The notes under the pieces are model-generated. The model was not told the DNA's origin. It did no database searches and saw only the letters and a program-made list of their open reading frames with translations. The position numbers and the translations under genes were made by a program. Below, in pieces: positions 12,346 through 23,095 of a stretch of 64,000 nucleotides of DNA. The DNA comes from Tenodera sinensis. Taxonomy: Eukaryota; Arthropoda; Insecta; Mantodea; Mantidae. The DNA lies in contig CM060970.1 in NCBI GenBank assembly GCA_030765045.1, positions 54,615,076 through 54,679,075 of the forward strand. Direction: 5' to 3'. Position 1 is the first letter of the stretch. Each line of letters opens with the position of its first letter.

Positions 12346-12544
12346 TATACATACCCTAGCACTTTTGCCTTCTATATTCTCCTATTACCATCGCATCTAT
12401 AAGGAATTATGTAATCAAAGCACTTCTCCTAATAGCTGTTTGCCTCAATTAACGTGAACTAAAGTGCATACGGAATAAGAAGGCATATGAGTTCCTGTAA
12501 TCTGTAATTAGCTATGGTGCATTGTTGTTGAAACCAATCGCTGC

Positions 12545-13233
12545 GAAAAATCTTAGCAATCTTACAAACTCTTATTCCTTTATGGCCTTCATGTTAGTCG
12601 AGATAAACATTTGCAGAAAATATCTTATTGCAAATTTTCCTATAGATGCGAAGGAGATATAGGAATACAGTAGGCTTTGAGCGACAGTCAAATCTTTTAA
12701 AGCTTTGAGATTCCGTTCTCTGTGTACGGCTAAGATACAAACAAATGAATAACGATGTTCCATTTCACGAAAACTTTTAAGTTTTCCGAAACTCACACAC
12801 GTAACAATGAATATCTCCGAAATGGTTCACCCTACAAGACAATTTATTGAGACATAAATTGTGTGTTTTAGCAAGATCTACATTTTTTGTACAGTAAGAT
12901 TTGGTCTATCTCTAACGGTTTACCAGTTATGTAAAAGTCGTCCAGAGTAAATATGACTACTGAGGCTATAGCCAGAAAATTCAAGATATACATTTCATTT
13001 GCCATCAAAACATCTCAAATATATGACATTTTAATCAAAATCGCTAGAGCCATTTTCAAGAAAATCAAAATTTTCGAAAAATGCTCCATGTAAAGGGTAG
13101 TTTAGGGTGACACTATTTTCTTCAAAATCTTCGTGTCGCTTCCTTTAAAGACATTAAACTCAAATACCAACTTTGGTTTTTAACCGAATTTTCGTTTTTG
13201 AGTTATGTTGTCCACAGACACACGGACCTTTTT
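12545..13233 (-). repeat. Family A host copy, 3' and middle part, split by a nested copy
   Basis: Runs from the 3' end (with a small deletion there) to the short CA tract and CGGACCTTTTT, where a second family A copy interrupts it. Its missing 5' portion continues at 14154-14276 in the same orientation, so the two pieces are one older element. Confidence 0.88.
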
Positions 13234-14153
13234 TACTTTCTCTACTGGTAAGTAGGGGAAGTATTGTATTCCACCCAAAAATACGAAGTCGAGATTTCAC
13301 CGGAAATACATGTTTTGAGGCCCCCTGAATCCAAAAAAAAGCATTTTTAGAAAAAGGTCCGTGTGTGTGTCTGTCAGTCTGTCAGTCTGTCAGTCTGTCA
13401 GTCTGTCAGTCTGTCAGTCTGTCAGTCTGTCAGTCTGTCAGTCTGTGGACAGCATAGCTCAAAAACGAAAAGTCGGTTAAAAACCAAAGTTGGTATTTAT
13501 GTTTAATGTCGTTCAAGGATGTGACACGAAGATTTTGAAGAAAATAGCCCCACCCTAAACTACCCTTTACATGGAAAATTTTTCGAAAATTTTGATTTTA
13601 TTGAAAATGGCTCTAACGATTTTGATTAAAATGTCATATGTTTGAGATATTTTTATGAAAAATGAAATTTATATCTTGAATTTTCTGGCTATAGCCCCTG
13701 TAGTCGTATTTACTCTGGACGACTTTTGCATAACTGGTAAACCGTTAGAGATAGACCAAATTATACTAAACAAAAAATGTAGATCTTGCTAAAATACACA
13801 ATTTATGTCTCAATAAATTTTCTTGTAGGGTGAACCATTTCGGAGATATACCTTGTTATGTGTGTGAGTTTCGGAAAACTTGGAACTTTCGTGAAATGGG
13901 TCATCGTTGTTCATTTTTTTATATGTTACGTGTACAAAGAGAACGGAATCTCAAAGCTTTAAAAGATTTGACTATCGCACAAAGCCTACTGTATTCCAAT
14001 ATTCCCCTTGCACCTACAAGGAAATAAGCAATAAGATAATTTGTACAAATGTTTATTTTAACTAACACGAAGAAGATATAGGAATAAGAGTTTGTAAGAA
14101 TGGTTAGTACAAGAGTAGAGAAAGTCATGTGAGTGCAACACATCAGATTTTTT
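13234..14153 (+). repeat. Family A repeat, complete nested copy
   Basis: Most informative copy. It starts TACTTTCTCTACTGGTAAG and contains an eight-base microsatellite at the shared site. It keeps the whole conserved middle and ends AGTAGAGAAAGTCATGTG, then CACATCAGA and six T. The first and last blocks hold the inverted match ACTTTCTCTACT / AGTAGAGAAAGT. It interrupts a family A copy of opposite orientation within a T-rich stretch, with T-runs on both sides, so about 914 bases is the transposed unit. A 65-codon frame at 13830-14027 recurs in other copies but is broken by stops in most. Confidence 0.92.
13371..13446 (+). repeat. (CTGTCAGT)n microsatellite inside family A
   Basis: About nine units of an eight-base repeat at the position that holds CA/TG in other copies. 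Confidence 0.97.
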
Positions 14154-14276
14154 AAAAATCCTTTTTTTGTGTGTGTGTGTTTCAGGGGGTCTCAAAACAC
14201 ATATTTCCGGTGAAATCTCGACATTGAAATTTTGGGTGGAATACAATACTTCCCCTACTTACTAGTAGAGAAAGTA
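14154..14276 (-). repeat. Family A host copy, 5' part after the nested insertion
   Basis: Continues the element of 12545-13233: a GT tract, CAGGGGGTCTCAAAACAC, ATTTCCGGTGAAATCTCG, then the 5' terminus CTACTAGTAGAGAAAGTA. Confidence 0.9.
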
Positions 14277-15048
14277 AAAAGTTGAGAGACATGCACGGGT
14301 GCGATTCGATTGAAACTGGAAATTTAGACATTTCATTTGTGAGTATTGTTAATAAATATATTTTTGAACAGGTGTATGCTTTCAAATAACTATTTAAACT
14401 TCAGAAAAGTGAACTATCCCTCGTTGAGGTAAGAGTTATGGTATGGAGTAGTCGCATAATAGAGTTTAAATACCCCCTTATGATGCCATTAAACAGTGAA
14501 GGCACTGGAAGGAAGGAAGGAAAGCAGGCAGGCCTGGAAACGCGGCTGCCCTAGTTTGTAGCTTGCACGTGTGCCTCTGGCGTAGCACGCGTTTTATAGT
14601 TGAGCTGTATCACCCTCTCTCGTTCTAATTCGCCGACTGCAACAAGCATCTGTGAAAGGGGTGAAGCAGGAGAACCCTCATAAAACACAGCTTTAAAATT
14701 AATACAGTACATACAGGCTTCGTTGCGAGTCAAGAAAATGGAATATCGATAACTTTTGATGGAGCCGCCGAGTTCGAAGTGATATTGCACTCGGTACAGA
14801 ATTGCCACGTGTGCTTTAGTTTACATATATTCGCAGTAAAAGTTCTTTAGATCCGAAAGCCTCGCATAAAGTATTTTCTACTCCAAAGGTTCTTCAGTGC
14901 AATGTGTATTGAGTGCTTTTCTTTCAACGACTGTTCCATTCATACTTCACTTGGTTAAAATGAACCAGTCATGCGCATAGCAATTGCATAGAGAATCTGA
15001 CTGCATGTCCTAATTTAATGTAACAGAGACAGTGGTTTAAATGTAAAC
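14277..15048. other. No supportable feature; short GGAA run
   Basis: Contains a small (GGAA)n tract near 14508-14522 and a mildly G+C-richer patch at 14525-14800 that appears only once in the window. No coding signal. Confidence 0.45.
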
Positions 15049-15587
15049 AATCTTATGCTGCACTCACATGACTTTCTCTACTCTTCTAATCATTCTTACA
15101 AACTCTTATTCCTATATCTTCTTCGTGTTACTTGAGATAAACATTTGCAGAAGTTGTTGTAGGTTTTGGGCGATAGTCAAATCTTTTAAAGCTTTGAAAT
15201 TCTGTTCTCTTTGCACGGTTAACATATAAAAAATAAATAACGATGTTCCTTTTGACAGAAGCATAAGTTCTCCAAAACTGGTACAAATAACAAGGCATAT
15301 CTCCGAAATTGTTCACTCCACAACTTTGTAGTCTATCCCTTACGGTTCACCACTTATGCAAAAGTTATCCAGAGTAAATATGACTACAGGGACTATAGCC
15401 AGAAAATTCAAGGTACACATTTCATTTGTCATAAAAATATCTCAAACTTATGCCATTTTAATAAAAATCGTTAGAGCCATTTTCAATAAAATCAAAATTT
15501 TCAAAAATTTTGCATGTAAAGGGTAGTTTAGGGTAAAGCAATTTTCTTCATAATCTCCCTGCTTTACTACACATAGTATAGAAAGTA
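15049..15587 (-). repeat. Family A repeat with both ends but a large internal deletion
   Basis: The 3' end (CTTATGCTGCACTCACATG, CTTTCTCTACTC) and 5' end (CTACACATAGTATAGAAAGT) are both present. The microsatellite block and some inner sequence are missing, giving about 540 bases. Confidence 0.88.
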
Positions 15588-15779
15588 AAAATGACCAACT
15601 TTCGTTTCACTGAAGCATCTAATGCTCAAATAGATGATACAATTCGAAGAGAAAAGCCTCAGAACACAGGAAACATGTTTGAAATTAACTTGACAAATTT
15701 TGTATTGAACCAAATTAGAAATTAGCAGCAGATACTCAAGCTACTGATAGGCGTCGATGCAACCATTTTGAAGCCTTGG

Positions 15780-15967
15780 CTGACCCCGTAGCTCAGTTGG
15801 TAGAGCACCTGCATACTGTTCAAGGGGTCCCGGATTCGATTCTCGGCTGGGAGAGTGGGAAGTTTTCTTCCACTAGGTTTATTCCCCATCCTCCCTAGTC
15901 TGGAAGTATGAATAGTAGTGTGAATGTATGTGTGTGAATTTAATGTAATAAATTTAAAAAAAAAAAA
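15780..15967 (+). mobile_element. tRNA-derived SINE, family S2
   Basis: Head has a canonical A box (TAGCTCAGTTGGTAGAGC) and a B box variant (GGATTCGATTC), so it derives from an ordinary type I tRNA. A non-tRNA body with TTCTTCCACTAGG and CCATCCTCCC follows, then a tail ending AATAAATTT and about 13 A. It is not a functional tRNA: the part after the B box does not close an acceptor stem. This is the only copy seen here. Confidence 0.85.
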
Positions 15968-16327
15968 CAAAGTAATAGAAAACCAAAGTTTAAAACCACC
16001 GTTAAGTGAGTGATCACCATTACCCCGAGCAATTGTTTTAAGAGCTTAAAGGCGCCAATATGACTTTCGATCTTAGAGGCGGCATATAAATGGAAGGTTA
16101 AAAAAAATTGAAGACGAATTAGCGCTTTGTAGGTCACACGTTGATAAGACAGTTTGAAGCAACAATACCTTACGCTGCCTACACGAGTTTACGTTCGTTT
16201 TCTCTATTCATTTTCGTTGATAATTATTTTTCTAGTTATAATTACTTTTAAATTATATTTTAAATTATTAATTTTCTGGCTATTTAATTTTGTATCAACG
16301 CCTACTGTACTCACCTCTTCATATTTA
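15968..16327. other. No supportable feature
   Basis: AT-rich spacer between SINE S2 and the next family A copy; only short chance frames. Confidence 0.5.
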
Positions 16328-17140
16328 TACTTTCTCCATTACGTATAGTAAGTAGAGGAAGTATTGTATTCGACCCAACATTTCGATGCCGTATTTCAGC
16401 GGAAATGTATCTAATTATGTTTTAAGTCCCTCTGAATCCAAAAAACAAGTACTTTTAGAAAAAGGTCCGTGTGTTATTCATCAACCATTTATTTAAGTTG
16501 TATACCTTTCAAGGATGCGACACGAAGATTTTGAAGAAAATTCCTCTAACCTAAATTACCCCTTATATGGAAAAATTGTATTATCTCAAAAATGGCTCTA
16601 ACGATTTTGATTAAAGATGCCTGTAGCTTAAGATATTTTTATAGCTAATGAAATGTATATTTTGAATTTCCTAGCTATATCCTCTATAGTCCACGTTACT
16701 CGTCATGACTTTTGCAGAATTAGTAAACCGTAAGAGATAACCCTAATCTTACTATGCTAAAAATGTACATCTTATTAAAAAACACGTTATGTCCAAATGC
16801 AATTTTTTGTAGTGAACAATTTCGGTGATATTCTTCATTATTTGTGTGAGTTTTACAATACTTAAACGTTTCTCAAATAGAAGTTTATTCACTTTTTTAT
16901 CTCTTAGTCGTGCAAAGAGAACTAAATTTCAAAACTTGCATACAGGGCGAGCTTTGAAACATTTGGCAATCGTTCAAAGCCTACTGTATTCCCATATTCC
17001 CCTTGCACCTACAAGAAAATTAGCAACAAGATAATTTCTACACACGTTTATCTCGATTAACGTGAACATACAGGAATAAGAGTTTATAAGAATAGTTAGT
17101 ACAAAAGTAGAGAAAGTCATATGAGTGCAACACATAAGAC
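16328..17140 (+). repeat. Family A repeat, whole length, moderately diverged
   Basis: Starts TACTTTCTCCATTACGTATA with a palindromic 5' tip and ends AAGTAGAGAAAGTCATATG, CACATAAGAC and six T. Unusually, it lacks an expanded microsatellite: only GTGTGT remains at that site, and the bases just after it are shortened. Confidence 0.88.
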
Positions 17141-17715
17141 TTTTTTACCGCACAGTTAACAGACCAAAATAACAGTAGTTTTCAACTGTGCAAGTCCAAA
17201 AGTATTCGGAGAAAAGTAGTTTAGTTCACTCGTATATATATGACCTAGCCTTTCACTGTGTTTCTGGGTTCGGAATCCATTTTCGGCGACCAAGGAATAA
17301 ATCTGAATTCATTTCAGCTTTTCCATATTCATTGTTCCAGCCGCTACCATAGCATGTAGGAAATCCCCGAGGAAGAAATGCTGAAAGGAGAGGTTCATCA
17401 TCGGCCCAAAGGATGATTTACATAAAGCCTGTTGAGAATCTGGCTGGACAGATTACAATTCCGAAAGTTTTTTTTTTTTTCCGACTCTGAATATTCGTTT
17501 CCATTAACTTCATGAGTTTGTGTAACGTTTCCGAGGTGATTGTAGAAGTTCTCATATATCTAAATCGTATTCAACAGTTCTCCAAGATACTTTTGAAGTT
17601 TTGTGTACACAAAAAAGTAAATAGAGAAATAAAAACGGCGTTTTATGTGAAAGACCGGGTGGAATATGAAACTAAATCTAAAGGAAGTTATGGGACTGTT
17701 ACCAATGTAATTTTA
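17141..17715. other. No supportable feature
   Basis: Spacer with a T-run at 17467-17480 and a 96-codon frame starting at 17512 that runs into a family A copy, so it is unlikely to be a gene. Confidence 0.45.
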
Positions 17716-17959
17716 ATTTTTCTCCTACTTATAGAAGAGAAAGTATTGCATTCCAGCCAAAAAATTGAGATTTCAACGGAAAGGCCTTTTGAGGTTCACT
17801 AAATCCAATAAAATATACTTAGAGGTCTGTGTGTAAATGTGAGTGTGAGTGTGAATTTGTAAGTGTGTGAGAGGGCGTGTGTCTGAGGGTATGTATAAGA
17901 GTGTTTGTGTTTCCGTGTCTGCCTGTGAAGGGTATAACACAAAAAATGAAAAAAGGTTG
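17716..17959 (+). repeat. Family A repeat, 5' fragment
   Basis: Keeps the 5' tip (CTTATAGAAGAGAAAGTATT), the TTTGAGGTTCACTAAATCC block and an irregular GTGAGTGTGAGTG tract at the microsatellite site. It breaks off at AAAAGGTTGAA, exactly where SINE S4 begins. Confidence 0.8.
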
Positions 17960-18063
17960 AATCAGGACTGAAAAATTCAATGTCATAGCCGGGATTTGAA
18001 CCACAGATCTTCCGCTTATCGAGCAGCTGCTTTAACCACTAAGCTACCATGGCCAACTTGCCA
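17960..18063 (-). mobile_element. Short tRNA-like SINE, family S4, copy 1
   Basis: Minus strand: CCATGGTAGCTTAGTGGTTA gives an A box, then TGTGGTTCAAATCCCGG gives a B box, followed by ATTGAATTTTTCAGTCC. The unit is barely longer than a tRNA, about 104 bases. Copy 2 is at 59910-60013 with matching ends. The head could support pol III transcription, but acceptor-stem pairing was not evident, so it is not called a tRNA gene. Confidence 0.78.
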
Positions 18064-18224
18064 TTACATTAAATTCCCCAGTTGATTCGTACTTTTCCCG
18101 GTTAGACCACAAGGATTTGTGGTTGAAGGTTTATCTGGATTAACAAGTAAACAAATATAAGCTTTTGAACGAACGTTTAAGAAGAGTGAGTCGAGAAAAT
18201 CGTTAGTTTTTTCTCTCGTCTAAC

Positions 18225-18700
18225 ACAGTAATGTCCAACCTTGTCTCTTTAGAGACGATTACGTAATTATCTGTCATCCCCCCCCTGCTCTTTCAGTCGG
18301 AGGCTGAATCGCGCCTGGAGCCTTTAAACTCAGTATCCAGTGACGACTTAAACAGGCGATTCCATGGCAGTTCCTAAGCCACACCATGGATTTTCTGGGA
18401 ATGTTCTCAGGAGAACTCTTCATTCCGGATGATTTTAGCATAAATGGTAAACATTAAGAGACAGACAAAAGCTTAATAAATGAGAGACACATTTTTTATT
18501 TGTCAAATTCTTTGAGTGAAACATTTCCGTGATACTCTTTATTATTTCTTTGAATTTGCCAATACTTTTTTCCCAAATAGGAAAATGTTATTCGTTATTT
18601 TTACCTCTTGGCCTTGCAAAGAGAACGGAATTACAAAGGCGTCCATTAGCAACCAGCTCTTAAAACATTTGACCATCGCTTAACCCTAGGAATGCAAGCT
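18225..18700 (+). repeat. Family A variant with a different 5' segment, copy 1
   Basis: The right part (about 18400-18700) follows family A from the TTTTCTGGGAATG block to CATTTGACCATCGC. The left part, with TGTCCAACCTTGTCTCTTTA and CAGGCGATTCCATGGCAG, is absent from ordinary copies but recurs at 28925-29525. A related element with another 5' half is the simplest reading. Confidence 0.7.
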
Positions 18701-18867
18701 TTGTTCCAGAACTTAAACTGCTATCGGGGGATTACTTTGTGACCACCACTGTAACAAAATGTGTGAGTAATTTTTAAAACAAATATATTTTAAAATTGGG
18801 TATTATATCTCTTCAAGTTTATATTTAACATTGTTTAACTCTTCCTTTTTTACTCAATTGCCCCCCC

Positions 18868-18972
18868 CGGGACCTAACGAGGCTGAGTGCACCCCGTGCC
18901 ATACCTACCAGCGGTGAAAAATCGCCATGCTGGTAACAGGGATCGAACCCAGGTCCTTCGCGCCAGAGGAAA
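18868..18972 (-). mobile_element. tRNA-derived SINE remnant, family S5
   Basis: Minus strand shows CTGGGTTCGATCCCTGTTAC (B box), then GATTTTTCACCGCTGG and TGCACTCAGCCTCGTTAGG. The A-box half is decayed. Single copy in the window. Confidence 0.6.
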
Positions 18973-18985
18973 ATTGTTCATTATG

Positions 18986-19806
18986 CTGTCCTCAATTACC
19001 AATACAAATATTTGCACTTGAACTCCTAACAGCCTGTATATTGCAGTACAAATTTAAATTTCCTAGTTCCTATATGAGCCAATTCGTTAAGTAGAAGAAT
19101 TTGGAAAGTAGTAACAATTTTAATGATCAACAATTACATGAATTACCATAAATTACACATATAATGCAATATATAAGCATCACTACATTATCAGCAGCTG
19201 CTCTGGAAACAATTTGGAATGTTACTGTTAGCCTTCATTGTGAATTAATGCACACGGTTTATAATGGGTAAAAATGTTCAAGGCGAGTCTTGTGCCTCGT
19301 ATAACAGTTTTCTGTGAACCTTCCTTGAGGCGCCGTCACGCTGGTCTGTCTCTTCCATTTTTCATCATAAATTAAAGGCTTTTAGGCATGTAATGAGGTT
19401 TTATTGCCGCAAAAAGGCTGTATCGAACTAATAGCCTGAAAAACTTCATTTCCTGTCAAGATAGGCTTCTTTGTGCGGTCTTTTCACGGGTGCAGTAACA
19501 TCAAACTCTTTTAAAATTCCCAAATGCCGAGATCATCGCCGTTGATATCACACACCTTTTGTTATCTTACAAGATGAAAATATGTTTCTCCACAGCTGCG
19601 CGACAGTTCCTCGAGTCTTTTGTTACGGTTTCACATAGAAACACACGGTGCTGAAAGCAGCAAAAAAATGAAGCACGACAAAGGGAAAGGTAATCTTATC
19701 ATTCAGTATTAAATTACTGTTCTTAATATATGAAAGCATTTGACAGGTATTTACTGCACCTGGAATTACAATAATGCTCCGAAATAGCAGAATCATTGTA
19801 CAGAAG
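18986..19806. other. No supportable feature
   Basis: AT-rich with no repeat match found; no credible frame. Confidence 0.5.
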
Positions 19807-20283
19807 AGGGAGCGGGATGTCTCCGCGGTCGCTCCCGTTTGGGAGGCCGTGTGTTCGATTCCCGCGGACAACATTACAGACCTATGGGTTATTTTATGGA
19901 TTTTCCTGGGTGACCAGACAAATTCTGGGAAGAATTATGTCCCCAGAATTTCCCGTCTCACGATTTCATTTCAATCCGCGAGTGTAAGCGATGGGCGGGC
20001 TTGGCGCTGCTGTGTGGGAAGTTAGCGAACCTTAACTGCTGTTCTCGGCGGATGGATGGCGTTGTATTCGCGTGACTGGTGACTACTTGTTGAACCCTGG
20101 TGTCGAGATGAAGAATCTCCAGCACGCGTTAGGGACTCTTAAGCTGGCTCTGCTACTCGCCCGGGTTTCAATACGCCCGGGGAGCGTTCTCATTTCATCC
20201 CTGCCTCCCGAGGTTTGACATTTAATGGCCCAAACAGTTGGCTCAGTATGGAAGCCTTTCCATCTGCCTCGACACTATAGGTT
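19807..20283 (+). mobile_element. G+C-rich SINE-like element, family S6
   Basis: Sharply richer in G+C than its surroundings. Near the left edge TGTGTTCGATTCCCGCGG looks like a pol III B box, but the A box is poor. A body of about 420 bases follows, with TGGATTTTCCTGGGTGACC and TACTCGCCCGGGTTTC. A tRNA-derived retroelement is plausible; a fragment of a longer element is the alternative. No second copy in the window. Confidence 0.45.
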
Positions 20284-20351
20284 ACAATACTCAAAATAAA
20301 AAGCATTTGGATGTCATTTTAAAAACATTCGATGTATACATTCATAGGCCT

Positions 20352-20445
20352 GTCTCTAACCATTCTTCATAAACTATTCTTAAAAATCTTATTCTTCTGC
20401 GTACTTTGTTAATGGACATAAACATTTGCAGAAGTGGTTTTATTA
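20352..20445 (-). repeat. Family A repeat, 3' fragment
   Basis: Complement of the 3' region: CTAACCATTCTTCATAAAC, AATCTTATTCTTCTGCG and GACATAAACATTTGCAGAAG. Confidence 0.7.
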
Positions 20446-21142
20446 TAGACTGCTCGGTCGATTTGGATACAGTGGACTAAAACGATTGATCAGAATGACA
20501 TAGTTATGTTAAAATCGTGCATACATTTACTGTCTCACTCATCTCCAGACTCTAGGGAGGGTTGGGAATAATCCTAACTAAAGAAAATTAGAGACCCTGC
20601 CTTTCCTTGTCCGGTGAATGACAAACTTCTGTCTGTCCATCACGTGCTGCTAGAGTGCGTTTTCCTGGTGCACCTTCTGAACCTTCTGCAACTGCCGTTC
20701 AGTCTTGTAGAAATCATAGCGGACGTTAACCATGCGATTGAAAGAGTTTTGCAATAGTTATCGATCGTAAAACCCCCAATTAAGAATTTAGTATTTTACA
20801 TGTGGAGTTTTCATATCTTTTGACACTTTTATAATTAATTCTAGCATTTCCCATTATTATCTGTTGTGTATTGCTCTTTATCTCCGACTTTTGCCCAATG
20901 ATGAATAAACTATTTTCTCTTGTATAATGACTTTAGGTATTAATGATGATTTTAGCATTATTTTAAGCTGTTTCATTAATTGTTTCGCTTTTGTTTGTTA
21001 CAGGTAAGTGTCCTCTTGATGATCAACAGTTTCTACCGTCTTTAAGATAGAAAGGTCAGTCTAATAGTAATAATAATAATAAATAATAACAATGATTACT
21101 GTTACTATTATACTATATAACTCCATTATATTGTTTAGTAAT
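20446..21142. other. No supportable feature; short TAA repeat
   Basis: Holds a small (TAA)n tract at 21065-21085. Otherwise AT-rich and unassigned. Confidence 0.45.
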
Positions 21143-21628
21143 GATGATAGTACACCTCTGCAGAGAATATGCGTAAACATGGCAACTTCAAAAGGCACAA
21201 TTACAAAGAAATTTTTCCCAACAATAGAAAGCAGACTGCGAACAAAAATAAACCTTATGCCTGGCATCACAACAGTAGTAACTGGGCTTTGGAACATCAA
21301 CTCATACCTACATAGGCTTAAAACTCTACAGTCCGGCATGTAATATTTGGGTGTAATGAAGTGAAAAGTGAGAGAAAAATCTTGATAGACAATGTTCTTA
21401 AAGAAGGCATTTGGCTAAATCACTTAAGTCGTAATCAATATTCAAGATCATTTACAAAATATGTAAATGCTTTAGACTTTCAAAAGCTGAAAAATTAATA
21501 TTTATAGCCATCATGAAAATCACGGATGTGGCAAATATTTTTAATATAAAATTAGTTAAGTCAATATTTGTAAGTAGTGTAACATGAAGAGGCTATACAA
21601 TAAAATAAAATAAATAAATAACATTGTA
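21143..21628 (+). pseudogene. 5'-truncated non-LTR retrotransposon, RNase H/C-terminal end and tail
   Basis: The frame ending at 21343 contains ATSKGTITKKFFPTIESRL and VVTGLWNINSYLHRLK. This is the pattern seen near the C-terminus of R1/I/Jockey-type polyproteins, after the RNase H domain (FFP-x-x-E-x-R, TGHG-x-x-x-YLHRF). A stop and frameshift fall where the family has a Cys-rich block. In another frame RKILIDNVLKEGIWLNHL and FTKYVNALDF continue the usual C-terminal pattern to about 21480. An untranslated part follows, ending in an AATAAAATAAATAAATAA-type tail at 21600-21628. 5' truncation with an A-rich 3' repeat is the normal result of target-primed integration. The copy is dead. Confidence 0.72.
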
Positions 21629-21900
21629 ATTGATGATACAATTTTAGAGCACGTGAATAATTTGAAATATTTAGGATATAATGATAAAATTAATACATTT
21701 AATTAGATGTGAGGTACCATTAAAAGACGTTCAAGAAGCTCACAAGCAAACCAGAATTCAATTCGGTAAAATAATGGTTGTTATGTTTTGATTTATGGAT
21801 CAGAATCTTGGACGCTTACCAGAAGACAAAAACAAAGATTAGAAACAGCAGAAATTGAGATTGTTAAGGAGTGTTGCAGAGTGTCGAAGACACATTTCTC
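21629..21900 (+). pseudogene. Non-LTR retrotransposon, post-palm C-terminal fragment
   Basis: Frames read EHVNNLKYLGYNDKINTFN, then GTIKRRSR, then LIYGSESWTLTRRQKQRLET. The YLGY block and the LLYGSE-x-WTLT block are hallmarks of the region after the catalytic YADD motif in many insect non-LTR elements. Stops and frameshifts separate them. It begins just after the A-rich tail of the preceding element and belongs to a different clade. The catalytic domain is not present. Confidence 0.75.
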
Positions 21901-22689
21901 CATGCACTATGTTGTTGTATCAATTTGACATCCCTGTGCTGAGGAGGTGACGTGATAAATTGGACTGAAAGGTCACAGCCCACTTTTCGTCACTCACTTA
22001 AGATGAAGCACGCTTGAAGATTAAGAGCGAACAATGGGATGGATGGATGGTGCTTGTTTTCTTTTTCAGAGCTGTGCAATGCAAATGTCCAAGAGCAGGT
22101 AGTGAAGCAAGCGCTTCCTGTGACAGACTGGGCTAACTAGCTGTGGAGGGGCACACCACTGATTGCGATTCCTCTCATCCCGGGGGCACATGGGCGGAAA
22201 ATTAACCTATTTCCCCGTTACAAAGGCAGGGATTTAATCCTGTTAGATTTCCAGCTGTATACTACATCCTACATGTAGTACTTGGTCGCAAGGTTTGCCA
22301 ACCTAATTGTCTCCCCACGAGGATTTCGTGTTTCCCTTGTCCTTGCAGTCTGGAATCAAGAAAACGCGGACCCTCGGGCCTTGCTGGTTTTATTGGCCTG
22401 TTAACTGGGATGATGACGAAACTTCTGTTTACCCTTAGGGAAGTTTCCTTCCACGTCTGGAGACATTTTATTAATTTTCAATACTCTCAAAGTGCAGAGA
22501 GAGGCAGAGAGTGAGAGCGAGAGCAAAATCTAGATTGCGGAATTTTATAAGCTAGTGTTCAAATGTATGGTGAGCTTACTATGAAATATAACGTGACATT
22601 GGGCTCAGCGTACAACAATGAACGACCAGGCCAAGGTACTTCACATTACAGGCCGTAAACAATCGACTCGGCAGAAACAAAAGAGGTTT
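21901..22689. other. Unresolved, partly G+C-richer
   Basis: Around 22120-22260 the minus strand contains AGGATTAAATCCCTGCC, which might be a decayed B box of another SINE, but no A box could be supported. A GA-rich run lies at 22495-22525. Confidence 0.35.
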
Positions 22690-23095
22690 TGGGAGCGTTC
22701 TCGAGACTTCTAGCTGAGTCATTTCCGGCGTGTGTATGTGTGTGTAATCGAGGAAGGTCGTTTAATGTCATTCCCAGTATATAAGGAGGTCGGAGAGGAA
22801 TAGAGCATGAGTTGTAGAGCTAAGTTACAGACCTGAGTAGGTCAGTGAGTGTGAGACATCTGTGCATGTGTGTGTCGTCGTGTGGTACGTCGCGTGCCCC
22901 GTAACAAGATTTAGTGAACGTCGCGAGTGTTTGTAACGTTGTAATTAGGATGTGAGAGACAGAGGAAGTGAAGAAAAACATTAAAAGCATTCAACAATGT
23001 TATGAGAACAGTTCCGGTAGCCCGAAAGACTAGACTGTGTCAAGAAAAGTAACCGGACCTGATTTTGTGATTTTCTTACCATAAATTTAGTTGTT
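22690..23095 (+). promoter_or_regulatory. Family C repeat copy 1, TATA-bearing, LTR-like
   Basis: Contains a clear TATA box (TATATAAGG, 22778-22786) followed about 60-110 bases later by a GTCAGTGAGTGTGAGACATC block. The same order (TATATAAGGAGG, GTCAGTGTGTCATTGAGTG, a GTGTGTGTCGT run, AGAGACAGA, GTGACCGGA) occurs in the opposite orientation at 45440-45890. TATA plus a transcribed-looking 3' part suggests a solo LTR or the 5' region of a retroelement. Terminal TG/CA and target duplications could not be fixed. Confidence 0.55.

Noticed and set aside
13830..14027. Recurring family A frame (RERNLKALKDLTIAQSLLYS type), also seen at 12.6, 15.2, 17.0 and 61.0 kb
   Set aside because: It recurs because the DNA repeat recurs. 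Most copies have stops at the same spot (AAAACTTAAAAC), and there is no sign of codon-level constraint.
15780..15850. A functional tRNA gene
   Set aside because: A and B boxes are good but the acceptor stem does not close, and a SINE body with a poly-A tail follows.
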